Shown: piece by piece, positions 50,849 through 59,337 of the stretch
Numbering within the stretch: the first letter of the stretch is position 1
Layout: each line of letters begins with the position of its first letter
Assembly (NCBI RefSeq): GCF_900100605.1
Contig: NZ_FNCN01000036.1
Coordinates: forward strand, 1 to 62,497
Source: Sinosporangium album
GTDB taxonomy: Bacteria; Actinomycetota; Actinomycetes; Streptosporangiales; Streptosporangiaceae
Direction: 5' to 3'
DNA: 62,497 nucleotides
Notes under the pieces: model-generated
The model's database searches: none
The model's input: the letters and a program-made list of their open reading frames with translations, nothing else
Told to the model about the DNA's origin: nothing
Program-made: the position numbers and the translations under genes

Positions 50849-51651
50849 GTGCTGGGAGCACTCACAGTCAACATCGGGGCCGCCTCGCGAGGTCGCGCCG
50901 AAAGGATTCTTCACTGGCTCTCCCGTCAGCCGGACGATGTATTCCTCCTGACGGAAACCAGCTCCGGAGACGGCACCGCTTACCTGCTGAAGCAGTTCGC
51001 ACATGCCGGCTTCGCCGTCGTACATACTCCCGGCACGGAACGCGACCGGGGTGCCGCCCTGGTCAGCCGTGTTCCAATCCTGCCCCTCGAGGGCACGCCG
51101 TTCGATCGGGTAAGCCTGCCCGGCAGGGTGGCACTGGCCGCGCTCGACACCGATCCGGCCACATGGTTTGTGAGCGTCTACGTGCCGAGCAGAGACCGCA
51201 GTGAGGCGAAGACCAGCCGCAAGGAGGCGTTCATCACCTCCTTTCTAGCCGCGCTCGCTGAGCTGCCCATCCATCAGCACGATCACTTGGTGATCGGCGG
51301 CGACTACAACGTGATCTCCGTTGATCACCAACCGCGACACTCCGGCTTCCTGCCGTTCGAGTTCGGTCTGCTAGACACGCTCGACAAGCGCGGATTCGTT
51401 GATGCTCATCAAACCTGCTTTCCCGGAGAACAGGCTCATAGTTGGATCGGCCGAACCGGGGACGGATATCGCTTGACTACATGCATGTGGGCAGAGCGTT
51501 GGCCGACGGCATCGACTCCTGCGCATACCTGCATGAGACACGACGCACCGGAATGACGGATCACGCGGCGGTCCGGCTGAAACTCAAGGTGAAATCCGCT
51601 TCTCTACAGTGCGGAGATCCCATAGGACCGGGGACGATCAGCCTGTTTTAA
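50849..51651 (+). pseudogene. Endonuclease/exonuclease/phosphatase family protein, frameshifted
   Basis: The first frame (50849-51470) encodes an EEP-fold enzyme: TVNIGAASRG, FLLTETSSG (catalytic Glu), GGDYNVI (Asp-x-Asn) and SWIGRTGDGYRL. At about 51476 the reading frame must shift by -1 (one base lost in CGCTTG/ACTAC) to continue as LDYMHVGRALADGID and MTDHAAVRLKL, which carry the Asp and the terminal Asp-His of the active site. Read straight through, the 235-aa product lacks that half of the site. Sequencing error, pseudogene or, less likely, programmed shift. GTG start with AAGGG. Confidence 0.78.
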
Positions 51652-51655
51652 CCGA

Positions 51656-52207
51656 TCACGCGGAGGCGGAGGCGGCGCGCACCAAGGTGTCGTAGGTGTC
51701 GGTCACGCGGCGCAGTTCCAGTCCCAGCGACCGGGCGAAGCCGTCCAGAGTCCGTTGCACTTCGACACCGGACATGCCCGGGGGAACCTTGCGTTCCAAC
51801 TCCACGAACACCCCGGCATGCTCGACGTCGTCGACGCAGACCGTCACTTCACCCCATGTCGCGGTGCGACGCTCCTTCACGATGCGCACAGTCGGCCGGA
51901 AGCCCATGGCGATGATGGCATGGTGCATCTGCTCGCGGTCGGCGACCTCGGTCTCGTACTCCAGGCAGGAGAGCTCGTTGTCCATCGGCCTCTTCAGCGT
52001 GAAAAGATGCCTGCCGCCCTCGGTGCGCAGTCTGGCGAAGGCCACACCGATCTTGCTGAGTCCGTAGTTCCAACCCGCCTCCGCGTATGCCTGATCGTCC
52101 TGCCGTACGGCGCAAGCCGGCAGAACGCCCCGCTGCGCCAAGGCGCTCAACAACGCGGTGAGATCGGCCACCTGGTATTTGACCTCGACCTCTTGCGTCT
52201 CGAACAT
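51656..52207 (-). CDS. CYTH domain protein (class IV adenylate cyclase / triphosphatase fold)
   Basis: 183 aa. It begins with the diagnostic ExExK (TQEVEVKYQV), followed by QAYAEAGWNYGLSKIGVAFARLRTEGG, TLKRPMDNELSCLEYETEV and FVELERKV, the charged tunnel residues of the fold. In this group, activity may be triphosphate hydrolysis, thiamine-triphosphate cleavage or cAMP synthesis. ATG at 52207 has GAGGG nearby; longer starts are possible. Confidence 0.88.
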   Translation of the reverse strand: MFETQEVEVKYQVADLTALLSALAQRGVLPACAVRQDDQAYAEAGWNYGLSKIGVAFARLRTEGGRHLFTLKRPMDNELSCLEYETEVADREQMHHAIIAMGFRPTVRIVKERRTATWGEVTVCVDDVEHAGVFVELERKVPPGMSGVEVQRTLDGFARSLGLELRRVTDTYDTLVRAASASA

Positions 52208-52455
52208 CACATATCCCTCGTCGGTGGCTCCAAGACGCGGGTAGCTTATCGAGGTGTCTACCGACGGGACGCGGATGCGCAATGGCCTCGGCCGCCCCAT
52301 CAGATTCTCCCGAGGGGACCGTCGCCTTCAGGCGGCGGCGGAATCGGGAGCTGGAGGGCCGCCAAGGCCCGGGCGTGCCCTGACCTGTCCGGTCCGCGCG
52401 TCTGAGGTCTGCGGTCTTGGGCGTGTCGGATGCGCGGCGGCGTCATGATGACCGG

Positions 52456-52872
52456 GTGACCCGCCAGGCACGCACCTCCCCGGGTGCGGCGTACGACCTC
52501 GGCCACCCCCTCGTGCGGTGCCCGGGGTGCCGCCGCCCGGTCCTCCGCGGGCGCGTGAGGACGCGCCCGCAGGAAGGGACCGGTGCCGAGGCCGGCGGGC
52601 ACGGCCGGCGGGTCGCGGCGCTTGAGGTGGTGCCCGGCCGCGTGCGTCCGCTGGTCAAGGCGCAGCCGGAGAACCCGCCGCCGTTTGCGGTCGACCGGTT
52701 CGAAGGGTCGACCTCCCGCCACCCTCGCGTCGAGGTCCCGCATCCGCGTTCCCGACCGTCCGCACCGCGGTCGCGGTCCTGCTCCGCTGCCGGTGCCGTG
52801 TCCGCGCAGGCGGTGCGGCGCCGCACCGGGACGGGGTGCGGGCGGCCGTCCGGGGGTGGTGGCCGTGCGTAG
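52456..52872 (+). pseudogene. Remnant of an HUH transposase (TnpA, IS200 type)
   Basis: Open but strongly altered. YDLGHPLVRCPGCRRPVLRG aligns with the usual YDLxVHLVWxxKYRRPVLxG start, and LEVVPGRVRPLVKA with LEVMPDHVHLLVxA. Both His of the HUH motif are therefore Arg and Pro/Leu-shifted, and the enzyme cannot be active. FEGSTSRHPRVEVPHPRSR matches FKGxTSRxLRxEFPxLRSR, and a tail GAVSAQAVRRRTGTG matches VSxxTVRRYIxxQ. Most differences look like A-to-G or T-to-C changes. Confidence 0.72.
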
Positions 52873-53179
52873 GTCGTTCAAGTTCCTGATGCGCCCGACC
52901 TGGCACCGGCAGATCGCGCTCGCCGCCTGTCTGGAGGACCACCGGGAGCTGTACAACGCGGCGCTGGAGCACCGCCGCACCGCCTACCGCAAGGCGGGCG
53001 TGACGGTCCGATACGGCGACCAGTCCGCCGAGCTCAAGCACATCCGGGCCGGCGACCCCGGCGGGCAGGGCCGCTGGTCGTTCTCCCCCTGGCAGGCCAC
53101 CCTGCGCCGCCTGGACAAGGCGTTCAAGGCAGGAGGCGGAGGAGTCACGTACTTTCATTACGGTCGTGGCCCTAGCTGA
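52865..53179 (+). pseudogene. TnpB N-terminal fragment (IS605-type RNA-guided nuclease ancestor)
   Basis: 104 aa from GTG. FKFLMRPTWHRQIALAACLE, DHRELYNAALEHRRTAYRK, and GRWSFSPWQATLRRLDKAFK are a clean TnpB N-terminus (about the first 85 of roughly 400 residues). Then the sequence departs (GGGGVTYFHYGRG) and stops. All RuvC residues are missing. It overlaps the TnpA remnant by 8 nt. Confidence 0.85.
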
Positions 53180-53205
53180 TCGCAGCGGTCGTCGGCATCT
53201 GCGTA

Positions 53206-53547
53206 CTAGCCGACGAACTTCCTTGCGAGGTCCCGTGCCCATTGCACGACCTTGGCCGCCTGATCACCGGTGACGGGTGCGCCAGGCATCCGGCTCAGGT
53301 TCTCCACCTGCTCGGCGAAGCGCAGGTACTCCCGATGAGCGTGTTCTCGACAGGCGAGACAGGTGACGCTTTCCGGATGAGGCGAGGTCATCGCATAGCG
53401 CACCTGGAGTCCACAACCGGTGGTCACGACACTCGGCGCGTCGGCCGCGCGCCCCAACGATGATGCGATGAGGTTGCGGTAGTCGGCACCGGCCTGCATC
53501 ACCTTCTGCTCGATGTGCACATGTGGATCGGTCTCGCTCATCTGCAT
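53206..53547 (-). CDS. Hypothetical protein, 113 aa
   Basis: Soluble, starting at the ATG that has GAGG 5 nt upstream. HVHIEQKVMQAGADYRNLIAS is followed by CGLQVRYAMTSPHPESVTC and CLACREHAHREYLRFAEQVE. Cys and His in CLACREHAH could bind a metal. No family recognised. It sits between the IS605 remnant and the SARP gene. Confidence 0.6.
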   Translation of the reverse strand: MQMSETDPHVHIEQKVMQAGADYRNLIASSLGRAADAPSVVTTGCGLQVRYAMTSPHPESVTCLACREHAHREYLRFAEQVENLSRMPGAPVTGDQAAKVVQWARDLARKFVG

Positions 53548-53724
53548 CCGGACCTCTATCCGAGTCATCCTGAAATACCCTATTGGCTTGATGTGCTCGC
53601 CGGAGCGCACTATAGAGCACATTTCGCTCTAAACTGGGATGCGTGTTTTCCGGCTAAAGAGCCAGCCCGTTCATGGTGAGACCTTGTTGTCCGATGGTCG
53701 CGTGTTCTGCGGGCCGGGTGACGG

Positions 53725-54489
53725 TCAGAGGCCGATAGCGCCGGCGTCCGCCTGGAGTATGCGTTCGTGCCACCGCCGCAGTTCGCGGCTCGGCTCGACG
53801 CCGAGTTCCTCGGCGAGGGCGCGGCGGGTGTCTTCGAAGACGTGGAAGGCGTCGGCCTGCCGCCCGTTCCGGTAGAGCGCGAGCATGTGCAGGCCGCGCA
53901 GACGCTCGTTCAAGGGGTGGTGGCGGGCGAGGGCGGCGACATCGCTCAGCACCTCGGTGTGGCGGCCCAGCTCCAGCATCACGTGGACCCGCTCCTCCAG
54001 CGTGATGAGCCGCAGCTCGTCGAGCCGGGCCCGCGCGGCTTCGGCGAACGGCCCCGGCGTGCCGAGGATCGACGCGCCGCGCCAGAGGGCCAGCGCGGCG
54101 TCGTACAGGCGCAGCGCCGGCTCGTGTTCGCCTGCCGTACGCCTGCCTCTGGCCTGCGCCAAGGTGGCCTCGAAGCGGCGGGAGTCGAGCTGCTCGCGGC
54201 CGAGCCTGAGCAGGTAGCCGGGAGGGGTGGTGACCAGGAGGTCTCCGGTGAGGAGACGTCTCAGCGCCGTGACATAGGTGTGGACGTTGCTCCTGGCCGC
54301 GGAGGGAGGGCGGTGACCCCAGATCGCGTCGATCAACTCGTCCCTGGAGATAACTTCATGGGAGCGAATGGCGAGAATGACGAGAAGAGCCCGCGCTTTG
54401 GGGGGGCTGACGCTTATCGCGTGTTCGCCGTGCTGGATGGCGACTGATCCTAAAATGTTGATGTTGAGATCGCCCACGATATCCCCCAT
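53725..54489 (-). CDS. SARP family transcriptional activator (OmpR-type wHTH plus BTAD)
   Basis: 254 aa. The DNA-binding domain covers residues 8-95 (SVSPPKARALLVILAIRSHE, RDELIDAIWGHRPPSAARS, VHTYVTALRRLL, TTPPGYLLRLG), and the bacterial transcriptional activation domain 96-245 (LDSRRFEATLAQARGRR, ALALWRGASILG, NGRQADAFHVFEDTRRALAE, ELGVEPSRELRRWHERIL). Size is that of small pathway-specific SARPs. Start is the ATG best placed behind GGGGGA. The next plus-strand gene is an LmbU-type regulator, so two antibiotic-pathway regulators are divergent here. Confidence 0.93.
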   Translation of the reverse strand: MGDIVGDLNINILGSVAIQHGEHAISVSPPKARALLVILAIRSHEVISRDELIDAIWGHRPPSAARSNVHTYVTALRRLLTGDLLVTTPPGYLLRLGREQLDSRRFEATLAQARGRRTAGEHEPALRLYDAALALWRGASILGTPGPFAEAARARLDELRLITLEERVHVMLELGRHTEVLSDVAALARHHPLNERLRGLHMLALYRNGRQADAFHVFEDTRRALAEELGVEPSRELRRWHERILQADAGAIGL

Positions 54490-54525
54490 CATTTCCCCCG
54501 TGATGGATGGCATCCACGCACCAGG

Positions 54526-54555
54526 ATTATCTAGGCATTATTGACTTTATGTCAA
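54526..54555 (-). promoter_or_regulatory. Promoter of the SARP gene with an overlapping inverted repeat
   Basis: On the minus strand TTGACA (54555-54550) and GATAAT (54531-54526) are 18 nt apart. The -35 box lies inside a perfect inverted repeat TTGAC-ATAAA-GTCAA (54541-54555), so a regulator could block the promoter. Confidence 0.6.
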
Positions 54556-55035
54556 CCATTTGATGCTCTCCGGCGTCAGGCGATGGGGTGACGGGGCGAT
54601 TCCTGATCCGGTTGAGATGATTGCCCGGATTTATGAGTAAATCTCCGCGTGATTCGTGCCCGGTCGGCAGTGTCTCTGTTGACAGCGATTCCATTCTCTG
54701 GGCCGGATTGCTCGATTCACAGGCGCGGGCGGGTTTCGGTCGCACCGTATACGGATTTTCGGGTGCCGGGTGTACTTGGTCGCGCAGTATTTGGACGAAT
54801 GAGGGGTCGTACGGGGCATGTGGTGATTCTGTGGCGTTGCTGTGGAGCCGTCGGGGAGGCTCTTACGGGGGCACGTGTTGACAGGGGCCGGGGCAAGCCC
54901 CAATCGCTAGCCGACAGCAATTGTTATGACGTTCCGTCGTCATCAACGGGGGAGGGGATTGGTGTTCACCTATTTCTGCTGACTCACGGTGCATGTGTCA
55001 TGACAACAGATGACGGATAGCGGCATGGAGGATTC
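54556..55035. other. Long intergenic region between SARP and LmbU genes
   Basis: About 480 nt without a supportable gene. It contains the inverted repeat ATGACG-TTCCGT-CGTCAT at 54926-54943, about 93 nt before the LmbU-type start, a possible operator. Confidence 0.5.
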
Positions 55036-55692
55036 ATGTCTCACGCGAGACTCTCAACGCTGAGCACCACGCCATCAGGACCAACCGGTGCCGAACGGCT
55101 CTCGCTGGACGGGGCCGTACTCACCAGGCGCACCTCCCTGTCCCTCCCGGAGCGGATGCCGCTGGAGGACTGGAAACGGGTGGGCCGACAGCTCACCTGC
55201 ATCAACGACTCGTCGACCTGGTGGCTCGGCGACTGGCTCGTCTACGGGCGCGAGGTCTACCCCGACCGATACCGGCGGGCCATCGAAGACACCGCGCTCG
55301 ACTACCAGACGCTACGGAACTACGCGTGGATCGCCGGCCGGTTCCTCAAACATCGCCGGCGGCCCGCCCTGAGCTTCCAGCACCACGCCGAGGTGGCCGC
55401 CCTCGCCGACCACCTCCAGGACATGTGGCTCGACCGGGCCGAACAGCACGGCTGGTCGCGCAACACCCTGCGCACCCACATCCGGCGGGACCGCGGCCTG
55501 GTGCCGATGACCATCACCGCCGTCGTGCAGATCCGCATGGACATCGCCGTCGAGCAGAAGCGGCTCTGGCAGGACGCCGCGGAGCGCACCCACAGCGAGC
55601 TGCGCGAGTGGATGGTCGAGGTCCTCAACGAGGCGGCCCGCCGCGAGGCGGCGCCGGAACCGGCTCCCCTGCCCGTGAGGCAGGCGGGCTGA
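55036..55692 (+). CDS. LmbU family transcriptional regulator
   Basis: 218 aa. The segment LTRRTSLSLPERMPLEDWKR, then GDWLVYGREVYPDRYRRAIE and LDYQTLRNYAWIAGRF is characteristic of LmbU, the activator of lincomycin synthesis, and its relatives in many actinomycete clusters. A helical C-terminal part (AERTHSELREWMVEVLNEAA) follows. The family binds DNA through an unusual helical domain. No biosynthetic genes accompany it in this window. GGAGG precedes the ATG. Confidence 0.9.
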   Translation: MSHARLSTLSTTPSGPTGAERLSLDGAVLTRRTSLSLPERMPLEDWKRVGRQLTCINDSSTWWLGDWLVYGREVYPDRYRRAIEDTALDYQTLRNYAWIAGRFLKHRRRPALSFQHHAEVAALADHLQDMWLDRAEQHGWSRNTLRTHIRRDRGLVPMTITAVVQIRMDIAVEQKRLWQDAAERTHSELREWMVEVLNEAARREAAPEPAPLPVRQAG

Positions 55693-56048
55693 ACACGGGC
55701 GGGCCGGCCACCGCGATCGACGGCGTGACGGTCGTCGAGCGGGGCCGCCCGCACCGTTCGCCCCCCACGGGCTGAGCGCGCGTCCAGCACGGGGGAGATG
55801 TACGGCGGGGGCGGGCTTTTCAGGCTGTGCCGTACGCTCTGGGCGGGAGCGATCACCCCCTCCGCACACGCGTTACCACACATAGGTAAACTGGCTTGGC
55901 CACATGACCCCCGCCCCCGAGCTTCGGCGACGAGGTCCGTGTGGGGGTGGGGAAACCGGCCTTCCCGTGTGGCCTTCATGCGCCCCGACGATGACGCACG
56001 CCCTCTCCCTCGCGCGGGCTCAGCCGAGCCGATCGAGAGAGACCGCGC
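55693..56048. other. Gap before the MFS gene
   Basis: About 355 nt. No gene, RNA or clear operator seen. Confidence 0.4.
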
Positions 56049-57458
56049 ATGATCAACCGCCGTGCCCCCGTCGTCGCCGGACTCATGCTCAGCGCGGCGC
56101 TCGCCGCGATCGACGCCACCATCGTGGCGACGGCCGTGCCCGCCATCGTGCGCGACCTCGGCTCGTTCTCCCTGTTCCCGTGGGTAATCGCCTCCTACAT
56201 GCTCACGCAGGCCGTGTTCACCCCGATCTATGGCCGCCTCGCCGACGTCTACGGGCGCAAACCGCTGCTGATCATCGGCATGGGCATCTTCTTGATCGGC
56301 TCCCTCCTGGCAGGGGTCGCCTGGAGCATGCCCGTGCTCATCCTGGCCCGGGCGATCCAGGGCATCGGTGCCGGAGCCATCCAGCCGATCACCCAGGTGC
56401 TCGCCGCCGACATGTACCCCTTAGAGGAACGAGGCCGTATCAGCGGCCTCCTCTCGTCCGTCTGGGGCGTCTCCGCCCTGATCGGCCCCGCCCTCGGCGG
56501 CGTCCTGTCCGAGCTCGTGTCCTGGCGCTGGATCTTCCTCATCAAACTCCCCCTGGGCGTCGCCGCCATCGTCGTCGTGACGCTCTGGCTCAAGGAGTCC
56601 TTCCAGCGGCGCCCCCACCGCCTCGACCTGCTCGGCACCGTGCTCCTCATGGTCGGCGTCGTCGCCACCATGCTCGGCCTCCAAGAGTCGTCCTACCTGC
56701 TCGCCATCGCCGGCTTCGCCAGCCTCGTCGCCTTCGGCTGGTGGGAGACCCGCGCCGCCGAACCCCTCATCCCCCCGTGGGTGTGGCGTGACCGCGTCAC
56801 CCTCAGCGCCTTCCTCAGCGGCCTCATCGTCGGCATGATCCTCATCGGCCCCGCCGTCTACCTGCCCACCTTCGCCCAGGCCGTCCTCGGCGCCGGCGCC
56901 ATCGCCGCCGGCTTCGCCCTCGCCGTCCAATCCATCGGCTGGCCCCTCGCCTCCGGCCTGTCCGGCCGCCTCTACATGCGTATCGGCTTCCGCGACACCG
57001 CCCTCGCCGGCCTTGTCCTCATCGGCATCTCAGCCCTCATGTTCACCCGCCTCGACGCCGACTCGCCCCTCGTCTACGCGGGCCTGTGCACTTTCGTGAA
57101 CGGCGCCGGCCTCGGCCTCGTCTCCAGCTCCATGCTCATCGGCGCCCAGGTCGGCGTCCCCCGCGAACAACGCGGCACCGTCACCGGCAGCGTCCTCTTC
57201 TTCCGCCTCGCCGGCGGCGCCCTCGGCGCCTCCGTCCTCGCCGCCGTCGCCAACCGCTCCCTCGCCGCCCACCTCGACGGCACCGGCTACACCTCCATCG
57301 ACGACGCCGCCCAAGCCCTGGAGAACGGCGGCGGCGAAGCCGTACGGCAGGCCCTCGCCGCCTCCGTCCACAACGTCTTCCTCGCCCTCATCGTCCTCGC
57401 CGTCCTCGGCGTCCTCGCGGTGCTGGTCATGCCCCGCAAATTCGACCACCGCTCGTGA
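56049..57458 (+). CDS. MFS multidrug efflux transporter (DHA2/EmrB type)
   Basis: 469 aa, about 14 membrane segments. Motif C-like start LSAALAAIDATIVATAVPAI, motif A GRLADVYGRK, motif B region LILARAIQGIGAGAIQPI and motif C GLLSSVWGVSALIGPALGG are visible; the middle VTLWLKESFQRRPHRLDLLG is the usual loop before helix 7. Proton-driven export of drugs or a self-made compound. It begins 356 nt after the LmbU gene, same strand; a shared role is possible but not shown. Confidence 0.92.
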   Translation: MINRRAPVVAGLMLSAALAAIDATIVATAVPAIVRDLGSFSLFPWVIASYMLTQAVFTPIYGRLADVYGRKPLLIIGMGIFLIGSLLAGVAWSMPVLILARAIQGIGAGAIQPITQVLAADMYPLEERGRISGLLSSVWGVSALIGPALGGVLSELVSWRWIFLIKLPLGVAAIVVVTLWLKESFQRRPHRLDLLGTVLLMVGVVATMLGLQESSYLLAIAGFASLVAFGWWETRAAEPLIPPWVWRDRVTLSAFLSGLIVGMILIGPAVYLPTFAQAVLGAGAIAAGFALAVQSIGWPLASGLSGRLYMRIGFRDTALAGLVLIGISALMFTRLDADSPLVYAGLCTFVNGAGLGLVSSSMLIGAQVGVPREQRGTVTGSVLFFRLAGGALGASVLAAVANRSLAAHLDGTGYTSIDDAAQALENGGGEAVRQALAASVHNVFLALIVLAVLGVLAVLVMPRKFDHRS

Positions 57459-57485
57459 ACATCAACCGGGCTGCCAGCATGCCTG

Positions 57486-57798
57486 TTGATTCTGACGGCC
57501 GCCCGCGCCTGGGGACTTCTGCGCGAGCTGGAGAGAACGGGGATCCCCGTGCTCGCGGACAATGCGTACCAGAGGGCAAGAGCCCGATCGGCCGCTCCTT
57601 ACAAAGAGGAGGGACGAGCCGGAGTCGCAGAGGCGGACCGACCGGTCGCATGCGCGTCTTCGCGGTCCGGGTGAGTGGGTGAACGCGCAGCTTAAGAGCT
57701 GGCGTATCCTCTGGAGGCTCCGCTGCAGCTCTGGCCAGGCCGGACACATGTGCAAGGCCGTCGGCGTTCTTCAGAATCACCGGGTCGCGCGAGGATGA
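57486..57798 (+). pseudogene. IS5-type transposase remnant (C-terminal part), frameshifted
   Basis: LTAARAWGLLRELERTGIPV, LADNAYQ and APYK are the last catalytic-domain portion of a DDE (IS5/HARBI1-like) transposase. At about 57585 the frame changes and continues as RRDEPESQRRTDRSHARLRG, then VNAQLKSWRILWRLRCS and AVGVLQNHRVARG. The N-terminal two thirds are missing. It begins right behind the MFS stop codon. Confidence 0.8.
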
Positions 57799-57886
57799 AA
57801 TGGGGTTCACTCCCAGGCGTGCCTATGCTGGGCGCACAGTTGGAATCCGCCACGGTCCAGGGCTTCATGTTTGCGCTTGCGTGCCC

Positions 57887-58375
57887 TCACAAGCCCCAGG
57901 CGGACTCACGGAACTGCCGTATCGCTGACGCGGTCGTCACCCACTCGGAGATTCGATTCCCGTCCTCGTCGACTTGACGGTGAGGCTCTACGTACCGCCA
58001 CGGCTCTCGCGGGTCGAACGGTTCATCGAGCTCATCCAGGATGATGAGCGGACTCTGGATGTGGATCACATCCCCGTCTCGATAAATTGGCCAGCAGGAG
58101 ATGAAATTACTGACGGCGGGATCAGTGATCGAAGCAATGAGGCAAGAGGTCGCATTCTCGGAACCTTCGATTTCCTCCAGCGCACTCTCCCAGCTTCGAC
58201 GGTATTCATCAATAGACCAGAAGCTCAGATCCATCAGGAATGTCTCCGTGAAGCTGCCGATTCTGATCCTCGCGACAGCCTTGGAGGATGACGAGGTCGC
58301 GCCTTCCGGAACCGGGTCGTTGATCAATTCGATGGAGAATCCATCATTCCTTGAGGTAGTTGAGATCTGGGTCAT
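57887..58375 (-). CDS. CdiI-like immunity protein
   Basis: 162 aa, acidic and soluble. FLMDLSFWSIDEYRRSWESA, then CLIASITDP, SCWPIYRDGDVIHIQ and LDELDEPFDPREPWRYVEPH read like the contact-dependent inhibition immunity family often labelled CdiI_4. It overlaps the end of the toxin gene by about 30 nt in another frame, a tight toxin/immunity coupling. Longer starts inside the toxin frame are possible. Confidence 0.72.
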   Translation of the reverse strand: MTQISTTSRNDGFSIELINDPVPEGATSSSSKAVARIRIGSFTETFLMDLSFWSIDEYRRSWESALEEIEGSENATSCLIASITDPAVSNFISCWPIYRDGDVIHIQSPLIILDELDEPFDPREPWRYVEPHRQVDEDGNRISEWVTTASAIRQFRESAWGL

Positions 58376-58736
58376 AGGTTCCGATCCGTTGCCCTTTACG
58401 GTTGAACATCTTCCAGTCATCCGTTACGTTATGGCCATCGACATCAGGCGTGATGTAGTTCTTTCCGTTGAAGAAGACGACCTGGCCATGCGAATTGAAC
58501 GGCGCCTTCTGCGCGGGAATTCTTGTTTTATACCCAAGTGCACCGGCCCGATCTGTCACGGTCTTGGCGTAGACCTCTCGGTTTTGCCGACTGCGCTTAG
58601 CCACCGAGTCCGGATGGTAGGGGTCACCCTTGAGCGCAGGGGAAGAGGTATAGCCCTTGGGAAGGTCACAGTTGCTGTTGTGAACGAGGACCGGTGTGGT
58701 ACCCGCCAGTACATAGTGAGCCTTTTTCATCCCCAT
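58344..58736 (-). CDS. Orphan polymorphic-toxin tip with a Hint-domain tail
   Basis: 130 aa. It begins MGMKKAHYVLAGTTPVLVHN; YVLAGxTPVLVHN is the exact end of the pretoxin Hint peptidase domain that normally precedes toxin tips. The remainder is the toxin: KGDPYHPDSVAKRSRQNREV, NSHGQVVFFNGKNYITPDVD, GHNVTDDWKMFNRKGQRIGT. The last part recalls small RNase toxins (Ntox21/BECR-like) from CdiA and Rhs proteins, a tentative assignment. Shell, Hint catalytic part and secretion parts are absent, so this is a displaced tip. No ribosome site is clear. Confidence 0.7.
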   Translation of the reverse strand: MGMKKAHYVLAGTTPVLVHNSNCDLPKGYTSSPALKGDPYHPDSVAKRSRQNREVYAKTVTDRAGALGYKTRIPAQKAPFNSHGQVVFFNGKNYITPDVDGHNVTDDWKMFNRKGQRIGTYDPDLNYLKE

Positions 58737-58805
58737 TGAGGGAAGGGCACGTCACAACATGATCACGATGCTAAAGAACCGCCCTTGAAGCAGAGAAGCC
58801 CCTGG

Positions 58806-59290
58806 TGTGTGTCACGAACGTTGAGGGAGGCTTGATGTAGGGAGAGCTTCTTGATGCGGTGCTGCGTGGAAGATGAAGGATGGTGGCCCTTCGGAGTCGT
58901 CCTGCGGGGGAAGGCTTCAAACCGCCCACTGCCGCATTGGCTGAAGACCGTTGTGGTAAGCGATGTGGGAAAAGGTGTCGTAAGAGGCATCAGGTGGGGA
59001 TCGGGAAGACGAACGCAAGTGAATCGCTGATGACGTGTCGAAAGCTTTTCGGGTGACATCGAAACCGAGGCGTATCAGGAGTCTCGGGATGAGCCTGGCG
59101 GGTGCCCGCCTACTGGCCAGGTGGTGTCCGGCATATAGGCGACGTGAGTCCGATCTGCTGCTTTCGCGTGGAACGTGAGAAGGCGTGCCCCGATAGTGCC
59201 GTCCTGTTGGACGGCGAGAGGGAGACTCGCAACGACCTCTGCCACCACCGACCGCATGTCGTCGCACAGGCCGTCGGTGTCCCAGGCGTA
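58806..59290 (+). other. Probable group II intron RNA remnant
   Basis: No protein gene is convincing here, but blocks such as GGGAAGACGAACGCAAGTGA (from 59002), GATGACGTGTCGAAAGCTT, CATCGAAACCGAGG, CTACTGGCCAGGTGG and GTGGAACGTGAGAAGG occur in the order I know from actinobacterial group II intron domains I-III. The reverse-transcriptase gene that would follow is absent; an IS5 remnant lies there. Based on remembered patterns, not on folding. Confidence 0.5.
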
Positions 59291-59337
59291 AGGTCCCATG
59301 GATGGCCAGCTGGACAAGATCGTAGTTGAGGTGTCTT

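Larger units (their letters stand above)
52417..53179 (+). mobile_element. Decayed IS200/IS605-family element
   Basis: A corrupted TnpA-like gene followed, with overlap, by the N-terminal part of a TnpB gene, the classic order of IS605-type elements. The right end with the TnpB nuclease domain and any guide-RNA region is gone. Confidence 0.75.

Noticed and set aside
52865-53179. Functional TnpB RNA-guided nuclease
   Set aside because: Only the N-terminal fifth remains; the RuvC domain and right end are missing.
58917-59317. Minus-strand open frames in 58.9-59.3 kb
   Set aside because: Peptides lack family features and overlap blocks that read better as group II intron RNA on the plus strand.
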